53,921 nt of DNA from Candidatus Segetimicrobium genomatis. GTDB lineage: Bacteria > Sysuimicrobiota > Sysuimicrobiia > Sysuimicrobiales > Segetimicrobiaceae. Both the position numbers and the translations under genes were made by a program. Shown here piece after piece: positions 31,127 to 40,177 of the stretch (positions are counted from its first letter, which is position 1; every line of letters starts with the position of its first letter). The notes under the pieces are model-generated. The model saw only the letters and a program-made list of their open reading frames with translations. It was not told the DNA's origin and made no database searches. The stretch spans positions 1 through 53,921 of the forward strand of contig VBAK01000113.1 of assembly GCA_005882275.1 (NCBI GenBank). Reading direction: 5' to 3'.

Positions 31127-31602
31127 CGCTCTTGGCTGTCCAGGAGGAGGGTCACCGGCCCGTCGTTGTGGATCTCCACGACCATGTGCGCCCGGAACCG
31201 GCCGGGGACCACGCGGACTCCCAGCGCCTCGAGCGAGTGGTTGAACTCGAGATACAGCGGCTCGGCCTGCTCCGGCGGCGCCGCCCGGACGAAGCTCGGC
31301 CGCCGCCCGCCGCTGGTGTCCGCGTAGAGCGTAAACTGCGAGACGCTCAGGACCTCGCCGCCGGTATCGAGGAGCGACCGGTTGAGCCGCCCGGTCTCGT
31401 CCCCGAAGATCCGGAGATGGGCCAGCCGGCCGGCGAGCGCGCGGGCATCCTCAGACCCGTCCGCGAGCCCGACCCCGAGCAGCACCACCATCCCGCGGCC
31501 GATCTGCCCGGCGACCTCGCCGGGGTCGTCCGGGCCGGATCCCGATGGCCGCGCGAGCACGCGCACCTCAGCCCGCCGGACCCGCTGCACGAGCGCCCGC
31601 AT
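31123..31602 (-). CDS. dtd: D-aminoacyl-tRNA deacylase
   Basis: 159 aa. It has the catalytic motif SQFTLYAD (about residue 87) and the C-terminal cross-subunit motif NDGPVTLLL, the two signatures of Dtd. It removes D-amino acids wrongly attached to tRNA. A short Gly/Pro-rich insertion (LARPSGSGPDDPGEV) enlarges an N-terminal loop. It lies close to hisS-aspS, a common translation-quality neighbourhood. Confidence 0.95.
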   Translation of the reverse strand: MRALVQRVRRAEVRVLARPSGSGPDDPGEVAGQIGRGMVVLLGVGLADGSEDARALAGRLAHLRIFGDETGRLNRSLLDTGGEVLSVSQFTLYADTSGGRRPSFVRAAPPEQAEPLYLEFNHSLEALGVRVVPGRFRAHMVVEIHNDGPVTLLLDSQER

Positions 31603-31681
31603 CCGCTAGGGCGCCCCGATCCCGAGCACTCGCATCGGTCCGGCGGGTGCTCGGACATGCGCCCGTGTGCGTGACACGCGA

Positions 31682-32911
31682 CTAGCGGACGTATCGCCGC
31701 AGCGCAGCGACGGCGCGATCGATGTCCTCGACGGTGTTATAGAAGTACGGCGAGAAACGGACCACCCCGGGCCGGGAGTCGATGATGACGCGCTCCCGCG
31801 CCAGCGCCTGAACGGCCGCGGGAGGATCGGGGACCGGGACGGTGATGATCCCGGCGTGCGCCTGCACCGTGCCCGCCAATCGCGGCGACAGACCCGCTCC
31901 GCGAAGCGCCTCGACCAGCGCGGAGGCGAGCTCCACCTGCCTGGCGCGCAGCCTTGCCGGGGTGATCTCGTGCACATACTCCAGCCCCGCCCGGCCGGCG
32001 AAGACCGCGGCGATCGCCGGGGTCCCGCCCTCGAAGCGGCGGGTGTCGTCCGCGTACTCGAGGTGGGTGATGTCGAACGCAAATTGGTTGCGGTGGGCGA
32101 ACCATCCGACGACCTCCGGGCGCAGCGCGGCGCGGACCTCCGGCCGGGCGTACAGGAAGGCGATCCCGGGCCCTCCGAGGAGCCACTTCAGCCCCCCGGT
32201 CACGAGAAAGTCCACGCCGGCGGCCCGGACGTCCAGCGGCAGCTGCCCGGCGGACTGGTAGGCATCCAGCAAGAGGAGCGCGCCCCGGGCGTGCGCGAGA
32301 CGCGCCAGCGCCGCCGCGTCCTGGATCGCGCCGCTCTGGAAGTAGACGTGCGAGGTCGCCACCAGCTGCGTGCGCTCATCGATCGCCCGCTCGAACGCTT
32401 CGAGCGGCACCGTGAGCCCATCGGGACTGTGGACGAACACCACCTCGACCCCGCGCGGTCGCTTGGCGAGCCACTGGTAGGATACGGTTGGGAAATCGAT
32501 ATCGGCGATCACCACGCGGGGGCGCTGCCGGTAGTCGAAGGCGCTCCCCACCGCGGACAGCGCGGCGGTGATCGAGGGGAACAGCGCCACGTCCTCCCCT
32601 CCGGCGCCGAGCAGCCGGGCGGCGGAGCCTCTCAGCGCGCCGAGCTCCTCCCACCAGGGGCCGTACCAGGCCGAAGCGCCCATGGACGACCAGAGGTCGA
32701 GGCACCGCTCGATCGCGCGCCGGACCGGCGTCCCCAGCGCTCCGAGGGAGCAGGAGTTGAGGTAGGTCGCGTCCTTGAACACCGGGAACTCCGACCGATA
32801 GTCCGCCCACGATTTCAACCTCTGCGTGCCGTCGGCTCCAATTTGGTTTGGAGCCCCCGCAGGGGGCTGCCCGGCGAGTTCCGCGGTTGTCGGTCGAGGG
32901 CGGACGCTCAC
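31682..32911 (-). CDS. Class V aminotransferase-like PLP enzyme
   Basis: 409 aa. PLP signatures: ATYLNSCSLGALGTPVRRAI near the N-terminus, the Asp of LLLLDAYQSAGQLPLD, and the Schiff-base Lys in DFLVTGGLKWLLGGPG. Relatives include cysteine desulfurases, kynureninases and isopenicillin-N epimerases; no Cys-loop typical of SufS is obvious, so the substrate is open. GTG 32911 overlaps the stop of the neighbouring aminotransferase (GTGA) and has GGGGGAGG 8 nt upstream. The catalytic domain starts only at about residue 38; the N-terminal extension contains palindromic repeat copy C (PPAGAPNQIGADG). A TTG after the repeat could be the ancestral start. Confidence 0.85.
   Translation of the reverse strand: MSVRPRPTTAELAGQPPAGAPNQIGADGTQRLKSWADYRSEFPVFKDATYLNSCSLGALGTPVRRAIERCLDLWSSMGASAWYGPWWEELGALRGSAARLLGAGGEDVALFPSITAALSAVGSAFDYRQRPRVVIADIDFPTVSYQWLAKRPRGVEVVFVHSPDGLTVPLEAFERAIDERTQLVATSHVYFQSGAIQDAAALARLAHARGALLLLDAYQSAGQLPLDVRAAGVDFLVTGGLKWLLGGPGIAFLYARPEVRAALRPEVVGWFAHRNQFAFDITHLEYADDTRRFEGGTPAIAAVFAGRAGLEYVHEITPARLRARQVELASALVEALRGAGLSPRLAGTVQAHAGIITVPVPDPPAAVQALARERVIIDSRPGVVRFSPYFYNTVEDIDRAVAALRRYVR
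32834..32866 (-). repeat. Palindromic repeat, copy C (N-terminus of class V enzyme)
   Basis: The fullest copy. Plus strand: GGCTCCAA-TTTGG-TTTGGAGCC hairpin, directly followed by CCCCCGCAGGGGG. On the minus strand it encodes QPPAGAPNQIGADG in frame. Confidence 0.65.
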
Positions 32912-34179
32912 CGCCTGGACCTCCCCCGGCGGCCGGCCGCCGCCGGACCGGAGGCGGCCGGCCGGGAGACGGAGGGCCGGGGAGCCGGCTGCAGCGCCGG
33001 CGCGGAGGTGGCGCGCGAGCGCGGACGGAGGCGCCGCAGGCGGCTGCGGACCTCGTCGAAGGTTTCCTCCCGCTTGGGGAACGCGAACCGGACGTAATGC
33101 CGGCCGGACGCGGGATCGTGGAAGAACGAGGACCCGGGCACCGGGGCGACCCCCACCTCCCGGATCAGGTGCATGGTGAACTCGTAGTCGTCGTCGTACC
33201 CCAGGGGGGTGATGTCGCAAATGATGTAGTAGGCTCCGGAGGGCGCCAGGCACGCGAACCCGGCCTCCTGAAGGATGCCGAGGAGCGTGTCCCGTTTGCG
33301 CTGGTACATCGCCGCCAGGTCGGTGTAGTACCGGCGGGGAAAGCCGAGCGCGGTCACCCCCGCCTCCTGCAGCGGCGCCGCGGCGCCGACCGTCAGAAAA
33401 TCGTGCACCTTCCGGATGCCGTCGGCGATCGCGGCCGGCGCGATCGTCCAGCCCACGCGCCAGCCCGTCACGCTGTAGCTCTTCGAGAGGCTGTTGACGA
33501 TGACGGTGCGCTCCAGCATCCCGGGGAGGGCGGCCAGCGTCGTGTGCGCCAGCCCATCGTAGATAATGTGCTCGTACACCTCATCCGTGATGGCCAGGAG
33601 ATCGTGCTGGTGGCAGAGCCCCGCGATGAACTCGAGCTCGGGCCGGCTGAACACCTTCCCGGTCGGGTTGTGCGGCGTGTTGACGACGATCGCCCGGGTC
33701 TTGGGGGTGACCGCGGCGCGAACCTGATCGGGGTCGAATGGGAATCCCGGCTCGAGCCTGATCGGGACGAACCGCGGCACCGCGCCGGAGAGCTTGGCGT
33801 CGGGGCCGTAGTTCTCGTAGAAGGGCTCGAAGACGATCACTTCTTCCCCGGGGTTCACCGTGGCGAGGAGCGTGGCCATCATCGCCTCGGTCGCCCCGCA
33901 GGTGACGGTGATGTTGCGCTCGGGATCAACGGCGATGCCGTTGAACCACCGCGCCTTCTCGGCCAGCGCGCGGCGGAAGTTCGGGGCGCCCCAGGTGATC
34001 GCGTACTGATTGTAGCCCTCCCGCAGCGCCCGGGCCGCCGCCTCGAGGAGCTCCGCCGGCGCCGGGAAATCCGGAAACCCCTGGGCGAGGTTGACGCCGC
34101 CGTGCTCCGCCGCGAGCCGCGTCATCTCCCGGATGACCGACTCCGTAAACACCCCCACGCGCGCCGCCGTTCCGATCAT
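32908..34179 (-). CDS. Class I/II PLP aminotransferase, kynurenine/methionine aminotransferase-like
   Basis: 423 aa. It has the N-terminal NLAQGFPDFPAP motif, VNTPHNPTGKVF, AITDEVYEHIIYDG, and the PLP Lys in VNSLSKSYSVTGWRVGW. This pattern is close to kynurenine-oxoglutarate and methionine aminotransferases (YbdL/KAT group). It transfers the amino group of a hydrophobic or aromatic amino acid to a keto acid. GGAGGAGGGAG precedes ATG 34179. The last ~30 residues are a basic low-complexity tail. It is coupled to the class V enzyme downstream. Confidence 0.88.
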   Translation of the reverse strand: MIGTAARVGVFTESVIREMTRLAAEHGGVNLAQGFPDFPAPAELLEAAARALREGYNQYAITWGAPNFRRALAEKARWFNGIAVDPERNITVTCGATEAMMATLLATVNPGEEVIVFEPFYENYGPDAKLSGAVPRFVPIRLEPGFPFDPDQVRAAVTPKTRAIVVNTPHNPTGKVFSRPELEFIAGLCHQHDLLAITDEVYEHIIYDGLAHTTLAALPGMLERTVIVNSLSKSYSVTGWRVGWTIAPAAIADGIRKVHDFLTVGAAAPLQEAGVTALGFPRRYYTDLAAMYQRKRDTLLGILQEAGFACLAPSGAYYIICDITPLGYDDDYEFTMHLIREVGVAPVPGSSFFHDPASGRHYVRFAFPKREETFDEVRSRLRRLRPRSRATSAPALQPAPRPSVSRPAASGPAAAGRRGRSRR

Positions 34180-34191
34180 CGCTCCCTCCTC

Positions 34192-34210
34192 CGCGCTCCA
34201 CAGGAGCGCG
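34192..34210 (-). other. Hairpin before the aminotransferase ribosome site
   Basis: CGCGCTCC-TGT-GGAGCGCG on the minus strand, a perfect 8-bp stem with a 3-nt loop, right next to the GGAGGAGGGAG ribosome site. It could be a weak terminator after rel or a stabilising 5' hairpin. The rest of 34211-34281 shows nothing. Confidence 0.4.
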
Positions 34211-34281
34211 TCCCGGCGGTCATCCCGTCACGGGTCCGCCCCCCCGGGCTCCGCCTCGGTCGGTCCGAGTCGTGGGGTGGG

Positions 34282-36492
34282 CTAGTGCGGGACGATCCGC
34301 TCAACGCTGTACACTTCCGGCAGCTGGCCGATCCGCTGCATCACCGCCGTCAGCTGGGTGACGTTCCGGATCTCGACGACGATGTTGACGACGCCGACCT
34401 TGTCCTTGCGGACGCGGGCGTTGACCGAGACCACGTTGGTTTTCGTCTCCGTCACCGCCGCCAGGATGTCCTTGAGGAGCCCGACCCGGTCGAGCGCCTC
34501 CACCTCGATCTCCACCTGATACGTCCCGTCCGCGGAGGCCTCCCACTCCACTTCCACCAGGCGCTCCGCCTGGGTCCGCAGGAACTGGTTGTTGGGGCAG
34601 TCCGAGCGATGGATGGTCACGCCCCGGCCCCGGGTGATGTACCCGAGGACGCGGTCGCCGGGCAGCGGGCTGCAGCACCGGCCGAACCGCATCAGCACGT
34701 TGTCGACGCCCCGAACCCGGATGCCGCGGGCGGTGGTGGAGCGGGCGGCCGGGGCGGGCGGCGCCGCCGGAGGGGCTTCGTCCTCGGCCACCGGCCCTCC
34801 GCGCAGGGACTGCACCACTTGAAGCAGCGACACGTCGCCGTTGCCGAGCGCGGCCAGCATCTCCTCCTCGTTGGGCAGTCCGAACTGCGCGGCGGCCGCG
34901 CGCAGCCGCTCGGGCCGCAGCGCCGCGGTCACACTGCCGGTCCGGCGGAGCTCCTTCTCCAGCAGGTCCTTGCCCCGGAAGATGTTCTCCTCGCGCCGCT
35001 CCCGCTTGAACCACTGCCGGATCTTCGTCCGGGCGTTGCTGGTCTGGACGAACGCCAGCCAGTCCCGGCTCGGCCCGGCGCTGTTCTTGTTGGTCGTCAC
35101 CTCCACAATATCGCCGGACTGCAGCGGGTGGCTCAGCGGGACGAGCCGCCCGTTCACTTTCGCGCCCACCGTATGGGACCCGACGTCGGTGTGAATGCGG
35201 AAGGCGAAGTCGATCGGGGTCGCGCCGGCGGGGAGGTCGATGACGTCGCCCTTGGGCGTGAAGACGAACACCTCGTTCTGGAACAGGTCGATCTTCACCG
35301 AGTGCATGAACTCGCGGGGATCCCGCAGTTCCTGGTGCCACTCCAGCAGCTGGCGCAGCCAGGAGAGCTTCTGCTCGAACCCCGGGTCGGACTTCTTGCC
35401 GCCCTCCTTGTACCGCCAGTGCGCCGCGATGCCGTGCTCGGCGGCGTGGTGCATCTGGGCGGTCCGGATCTGGATCTCGAGCGGCTGTCCCTCGCAGATC
35501 ACCGCGGTGTGCAGGGATTGGTAGCCGCTGGTTTTGGGGTTCGCGATGTAGTCGTCGACTTCGCCGGGGATGGGCTTCCACAACGAGTGCGCCACCCCGA
35601 GGGCCTCGTAGCACTCCCGGAGGTCGTTGACGATCACCCGGATCGCCAGCCGGTCGTAGATGCGGCCGACGCCCTGCCCCTGGTACTTGGGCCGCTGCAT
35701 CTTCTGGTAGATGCTGTAGACATGCTTCGGCCGCCCGGTGATCTGCCCCGCGTCCACCCGGATCCCGCCCTGGTTCAGTTCGCGGTGCAGGGTCTCCACC
35801 ACCCTCGCCAGCAGCGCCTCCTGCTCCTGCCGGCTGCGCTCGATCTGGCCGCTGATCTCGCGGGAGGCGTCCGGCTCCAGCACGGCGAACGCCCGGTCTT
35901 CCAGCTCCCGCTTGATGCTGCCGATCCCGAGGCGTTCGGTCAGGGGGGCGTAAATCTCCAGGGTCTCGCTGGCGGTGCGCTTCTGCTTCCACTCGGGGAG
36001 GAACTCGATCGTCCGCAGATTGTGGACGCGGTCGGCCAGCTTGATCAGGATGATCCGGATGTCGTTGGCCATCGCCAGGAACATCTTCCTCAAGTTTTCC
36101 GCCTGGCGCTCCTCCCGGCTCTTCCACTCGATCCGGCCGAGCTTGGTCACCCCATCCACCAGCCCGGCGACCTCCGGGCCGAACTTGTTTTGGATCTCTT
36201 CGATCGTGTGCGGCGTGTCCTCCGGCACGTCGTGCAGCAGCGCCGCGGCGATGGTCACCGCATCCAACCGCAGGTCGGCCAGGAGCGACGCCACCGCGAC
36301 GCTGTGGCCGACGTAGACCTCGCCCGAGGCGCGGGTCTGGCCGGCGTGCGCGTCCTGGGCGAAGAGGAACGCGCGGCGGATCAGGTCGAGGTCGGTCTGC
36401 GGCGTCAGGCGCTTGATGCGGGCCAGCAGCTCGGCGGCGTCGGCGGGCAGCGTCTCCTCGGCGCCGCTTCGGGGGAGATGAAACCGCTTCAT
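34282..36492 (-). CDS. rel: Bifunctional (p)ppGpp synthetase/hydrolase Rel
   Basis: 736 aa, full-length Rel. The HD hydrolase domain has LLHDVPEDT (about residue 86), so hydrolysis is retained. The synthetase domain has IYDRLAIRVIV and GYQSLHTAV. TGS (VFTPKGDVIDLPAGATPIDF), the zinc-finger/RIS region (RFGRCCSPLPGDRVLGYITR) and a C-terminal ACT domain follow. It makes and destroys the stringent alarmone on sensing uncharged tRNA at the ribosome. GGAGG lies 8 nt before ATG 36492. It follows recJ by 37 nt, the usual recJ-rel neighbourhood of many Bacillati. Confidence 0.96.
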   Translation of the reverse strand: MKRFHLPRSGAEETLPADAAELLARIKRLTPQTDLDLIRRAFLFAQDAHAGQTRASGEVYVGHSVAVASLLADLRLDAVTIAAALLHDVPEDTPHTIEEIQNKFGPEVAGLVDGVTKLGRIEWKSREERQAENLRKMFLAMANDIRIILIKLADRVHNLRTIEFLPEWKQKRTASETLEIYAPLTERLGIGSIKRELEDRAFAVLEPDASREISGQIERSRQEQEALLARVVETLHRELNQGGIRVDAGQITGRPKHVYSIYQKMQRPKYQGQGVGRIYDRLAIRVIVNDLRECYEALGVAHSLWKPIPGEVDDYIANPKTSGYQSLHTAVICEGQPLEIQIRTAQMHHAAEHGIAAHWRYKEGGKKSDPGFEQKLSWLRQLLEWHQELRDPREFMHSVKIDLFQNEVFVFTPKGDVIDLPAGATPIDFAFRIHTDVGSHTVGAKVNGRLVPLSHPLQSGDIVEVTTNKNSAGPSRDWLAFVQTSNARTKIRQWFKRERREENIFRGKDLLEKELRRTGSVTAALRPERLRAAAAQFGLPNEEEMLAALGNGDVSLLQVVQSLRGGPVAEDEAPPAAPPAPAARSTTARGIRVRGVDNVLMRFGRCCSPLPGDRVLGYITRGRGVTIHRSDCPNNQFLRTQAERLVEVEWEASADGTYQVEIEVEALDRVGLLKDILAAVTETKTNVVSVNARVRKDKVGVVNIVVEIRNVTQLTAVMQRIGQLPEVYSVERIVPH

Positions 36493-36529
36493 CGCCGCCC
36501 CCTCCACCGCCGCGGGCGCGCCCCCGGCT

Positions 36530-39500
36530 TCATGCGCCCCCACCCTGCCCCGCGGCCGCCTGAAGCAGTTCGAAGCCGCCGGCGCGCAGGGCCCACCGGG
36601 CGAACTCCTCGAACGCGTCCCGCTCCCGCCGGCCCTCGCGGTACCGCAGCGACGCGCCGAGGTCCCGCCTGAGCGCGGGGAGCAGTTGGACCTCGGATCG
36701 CCCCAGCACGATCTCGCGGGTGGCCAGCCCGGCTTCTTCAAAGATCGCCACCGCACCATCGACCGCGGAGCGCGGAAGATCCGGCAGCGCCCGGCTGAGG
36801 TGCGCCCAGGTCGCGTCGTCCGGCCACGCCCACGCGGCGTCGCCCCGCCACCGCCGCAGCTCCCGATAGACCGCCGCCAGAACCTCCCGGTCGGGCGCCC
36901 GCCCCCCCAGCGCGCGCCGGCGCGCGGCCATCTCGTCCGCGCCGAAGAGCAGGGTCACCGTCACCGGGCGGGCGCCGAACCCCGCGCCGCCGAACGCCTC
37001 CACAAACCGGGCGCGGTCCGACGGAAGTGAAGCGACCAGCACATCGCGCACGTCAGAAGGCAGCGCTTCTTCGTCGAGCGCCGCGGTCGCCACCAGGACG
37101 TCCAGGCGGCCCTCCCGGAAGGCCTGCGCGACGATGTGGCGCACGCGCGCCGGAAGCCCACCGTGCAGGTAGCCGACCCGCCGCGTGAGGCCGTCGTGCT
37201 GAGCGCGCAGATGCTGCGCCAGCTGCACGCACTCTTCCCGTCCGGCGGCATAAACGACGACTTTCTCGTCTCTGCCGATCACTTCCTCCAGCGTCGCGCC
37301 CTTGTCCGGCGTGCTCCGGCGGTCGACCACCCGAAGCCCGGTCCGGAGCGGCGCGTCGCACACGACCTCGGCGCCCGGGCACAAACGCGCCAGGGCGTCG
37401 GCGGCCGCGGGCGCCGCCAGCACGCACACCGGCCGGTCCTCGAGCTGCGGGATCCGGCAAGGGCCGGAGCCGGCCTCGACGAGGACGGCGGAGATCCGGT
37501 CCGCGTGCGTCATCACCCAGTCTTCGGCAGCGACCTCGGCGCTGGCCACCAGCACGTCGACCTCGCCCGAGCGAAGCGCGGTCACGACCCGCTCGCGCTC
37601 CCGAAGCCCCTGGAGCCCGTGCGCCGGCAGGACCCGAACTCCCAGCCGCGCGAGGCGCGACTGCAACTGGTCGGCCCGGTGATACACCTGCCGGCGGAGT
37701 GGCGCGACGAGGAGGACGCACGAGCCATCGCGCACCTTCAACGCGGCGGCGCCCGCGAGCGCGCCGGCCCATCCGCATCCGGGCGGCAGCGCGAGCACGA
37801 CCGATGTCCCACCGGCGATGGCCCGAAACGCCGCGGCGGTGGCCGCCGGCCACGGCCGCCCATCGTTCACCTCGAGGGGCGGCCGATCCCAGGCCGCCCG
37901 CAGCGACGGAGGCCGGGCGTCCCCGCCGGCCCGCGCCGGAACGCCGTCGGCGGCGGGCGGGCCGCCCGCATCGTCGCGCTCGAGGAAGACGTTGACGCCC
38001 AGGGCGCGGTCGCCGCCTCCCGTCACCGCCATCACGGTGGCGTGGTACCGCGCGCCCACGTCGATCGAGGGCGACAGGCGGCCGGCAAGCTGCGCCCGCA
38101 GGTACCCCAGGTCCCGGCCGTCGGGGCCCACGACCCGGACCGCGTGCGGATCATGCGCGTTGGCCGGCTCCCGGACCAACCGGAGACGGTCGCCCGGATG
38201 AAGCGATGCCACCGCCTCCTGACGGCCGTTGAAGGTCACGCCGACCACCTTGGTGTACAGGGCCGGCGCGTCTTCGACCTCGCGAGACGGCGTCTCGTCC
38301 AAATACTCCGCGGCGCGGCGGAAGAGCCGGTCGAGCAGCGCGCCGGTATCCGCAAGCACCGACTCCGGGTCCATCCCGGGGACCTCGAGCGCCTGCACGC
38401 GAAGCCGGATCCGCTCCCGATCGAGCCGGTCCCGCTCGGGGACGAAGACGAGGTCCAGGGGCGCCTCGGTAAACAGCAGGAGCTCGCCGGCCGGCGCCAG
38501 CGTGAACCCGATCGCCTCCACGACGGTGGTCCCGTCCGTGACGTCCATCCGAAGATGCCGTCCGTCCCCGACCACGCGGCGATTGACGGCACGGACCCCG
38601 CGCGCGGCGAGCACCGGTTCCGGGTTCGATGCCCCGAACGGCCCAAGGCGCTCGAATTCCTGAATGAGGCGGGGGGTGAGGGCCTCCAGGCCCACTTCCG
38701 CGTCCACCCGGAGGCGCGGGGCGGCCGCGCGCTGCGCGGCCCCCTCCTGGGCGAGCTCCTGGAAGGCGCGCCGGAACTCCGGCACCGCGTCCCGCGCGAT
38801 CGACAGCCCCGCCGCCATCGCGTGCCCGCCGAACGCGAGCAGGTGCTGCCCGCAGGCGCCGAGCGCTCCCACCAGGTCGAACGCCTCGACGCTGCGCGCC
38901 GACCCGCGGCCGGTCGCGCCTTCGATGCCGATCGCCACCACGGGCCGGCGGTACTGCTCGACCAGCCGGCCGGCCACGAGCCCGACGACGCCCGGATGCC
39001 ACCCTTCCCCCGCCACGACCAACGCCGGAGCCTGGGCATCCTCCTCGGCCTGGACGAGCGCTTCGCCGAGCACGCGCTCGAGGACCGCCTGACGCTCTCG
39101 GTTGGCGGCGTCCAGGCGTTCGGCGAGCGCCCGCGCCGCCTGATCCTCATCGGTGATGAGCAGCTCCAGCGACGGCGTCGGATCGCCGAGCCGCCCGGGG
39201 GCGTTCAGGCGGGGTCCCAACTGCCACCCCACGGTCCGGGCGTCGATCGGCGCCTGGATGGCCGAGACCGCGGCGAGGGCGCGGATGCCTGCGAGCGGCG
39301 CGGCCTGCATCTCCGCGAGTCCCGCGGCGGCCAGGCGGCGGTTGTCGTCGAGGAGGGGCACGACGTCGGCGATCGTGCCGAGGGCGGCGAGCGAAGCCAG
39401 GCCCTCCTGGATGGCCGGGCGCGCGCCCACCCGACGGCGCAGCGCGACCACAAAGGCGAACGCCAGCCCGGCGGCGCAGAGCGGCGCCGGCGCGCCGGGG

Positions 39501-40051
39501 TGGCGCGAAGGCTCGACCACCACGGCGGCGGGGCGGTCGTCCGATGGATGGTGATGGTCCAGAACGACCACAGCGCACCCCAGGGCCCGGGCGCGCGCCA
39601 CCGCGGCCCCGGCCGTGATCCCGCAGTCGGCGGTGATCAGCAACTCCGCGCCGCGGGCGGCGAGGGTCTCGACCGCCCGGATCCCGAGCCCGTACCCGTC
39701 GTGGAAGCGGTGGGGAAGGTACCAGAGCGGGTCGGCGCCGAGCGCGCGCAGGCCCCGCAGCAGGATGGCCGTCGCGGAGATCCCGTCCACATCGTAATCG
39801 CCGTGGATGGCGATGCGCCGCCCGGCCGCCAGCGCCTGCGCGACACAGGCGACGGCATCGACCATCCCCGGCAGTCCCCCCGGGTCGGAGAGCTCATCGA
39901 GGGTGGGATGGAGAAACCGGTGGGCCGCGTCGGCGGAGGCGACGCCGCGGCGCCGCAGCAGCGCCGCGGTCAGGGGATGGACGCCGAGCGCCAGGGCGAA
40001 TTGGGCGGCGTTCGGATCTTCGGGCTCGACGGTCCATCCGGGCGCAGGCAT
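36530..40051 (-). CDS. recJ: RecJ exonuclease fused to HIRAN and degenerate helicase-like domains
   Basis: 1173 aa; classic RecJ is about 570. Residues 1-570 are RecJ: IHGDYDVDGISATAILLRG (84-ish), ITADCGITAG, VVLDHHHPSD (DHH at 165-167) and FGGHAMAAGLS (DHHA1). About 598-692 is a HIRAN-like domain (TKVVGVTFNGRQEAV, PANAHDPHAVRVVGPDGRDL, LGYLRAQLA). About 745-1035 resembles the two RecA folds of an SF2 helicase, with ALPPGCGWAG at the P-loop position lacking GKT, and GYLHGGLPARVRHIVAQAFR in the second fold. A winged-helix-like end follows. It degrades single-stranded DNA 5'-3'; the rest probably targets it. ATG 40051 follows a TATAAT box by 10 nt. Confidence 0.93.
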   Translation of the reverse strand: MPAPGWTVEPEDPNAAQFALALGVHPLTAALLRRRGVASADAAHRFLHPTLDELSDPGGLPGMVDAVACVAQALAAGRRIAIHGDYDVDGISATAILLRGLRALGADPLWYLPHRFHDGYGLGIRAVETLAARGAELLITADCGITAGAAVARARALGCAVVVLDHHHPSDDRPAAVVVEPSRHPGAPAPLCAAGLAFAFVVALRRRVGARPAIQEGLASLAALGTIADVVPLLDDNRRLAAAGLAEMQAAPLAGIRALAAVSAIQAPIDARTVGWQLGPRLNAPGRLGDPTPSLELLITDEDQAARALAERLDAANRERQAVLERVLGEALVQAEEDAQAPALVVAGEGWHPGVVGLVAGRLVEQYRRPVVAIGIEGATGRGSARSVEAFDLVGALGACGQHLLAFGGHAMAAGLSIARDAVPEFRRAFQELAQEGAAQRAAAPRLRVDAEVGLEALTPRLIQEFERLGPFGASNPEPVLAARGVRAVNRRVVGDGRHLRMDVTDGTTVVEAIGFTLAPAGELLLFTEAPLDLVFVPERDRLDRERIRLRVQALEVPGMDPESVLADTGALLDRLFRRAAEYLDETPSREVEDAPALYTKVVGVTFNGRQEAVASLHPGDRLRLVREPANAHDPHAVRVVGPDGRDLGYLRAQLAGRLSPSIDVGARYHATVMAVTGGGDRALGVNVFLERDDAGGPPAADGVPARAGGDARPPSLRAAWDRPPLEVNDGRPWPAATAAAFRAIAGGTSVVLALPPGCGWAGALAGAAALKVRDGSCVLLVAPLRRQVYHRADQLQSRLARLGVRVLPAHGLQGLRERERVVTALRSGEVDVLVASAEVAAEDWVMTHADRISAVLVEAGSGPCRIPQLEDRPVCVLAAPAAADALARLCPGAEVVCDAPLRTGLRVVDRRSTPDKGATLEEVIGRDEKVVVYAAGREECVQLAQHLRAQHDGLTRRVGYLHGGLPARVRHIVAQAFREGRLDVLVATAALDEEALPSDVRDVLVASLPSDRARFVEAFGGAGFGARPVTVTLLFGADEMAARRRALGGRAPDREVLAAVYRELRRWRGDAAWAWPDDATWAHLSRALPDLPRSAVDGAVAIFEEAGLATREIVLGRSEVQLLPALRRDLGASLRYREGRRERDAFEEFARWALRAGGFELLQAAAGQGGGA

Positions 40052-40061
40052 TCTACGTACC

Positions 40062-40067
40062 ATTATA
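40062..40067 (-). promoter_or_regulatory. -10 box of the recJ promoter
   Basis: TATAAT (40067-40062) lies 10 nt upstream of the recJ ATG, so the transcript would have at most a few untranslated bases. The -35 region is weak (CCCAGC at a 17-bp spacing). Confidence 0.55.
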
Positions 40068-40177
40068 TCGCCCGCCGGGAAATCGCTGGGGGTGCGTGCG
40101 CCCCCAGGGCGGGCCAACGCGAGGCTGTCAGAACCGTCTGCGGTCTTCGCCCGAAGCGGCCCCGACCCGTGCGGCCG

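Noticed and set aside
32848..36672. 1274-codon plus-strand open frame opposite rel and the aminotransferases
   Set aside because: Same reason: an antisense shadow of strongly conserved genes.
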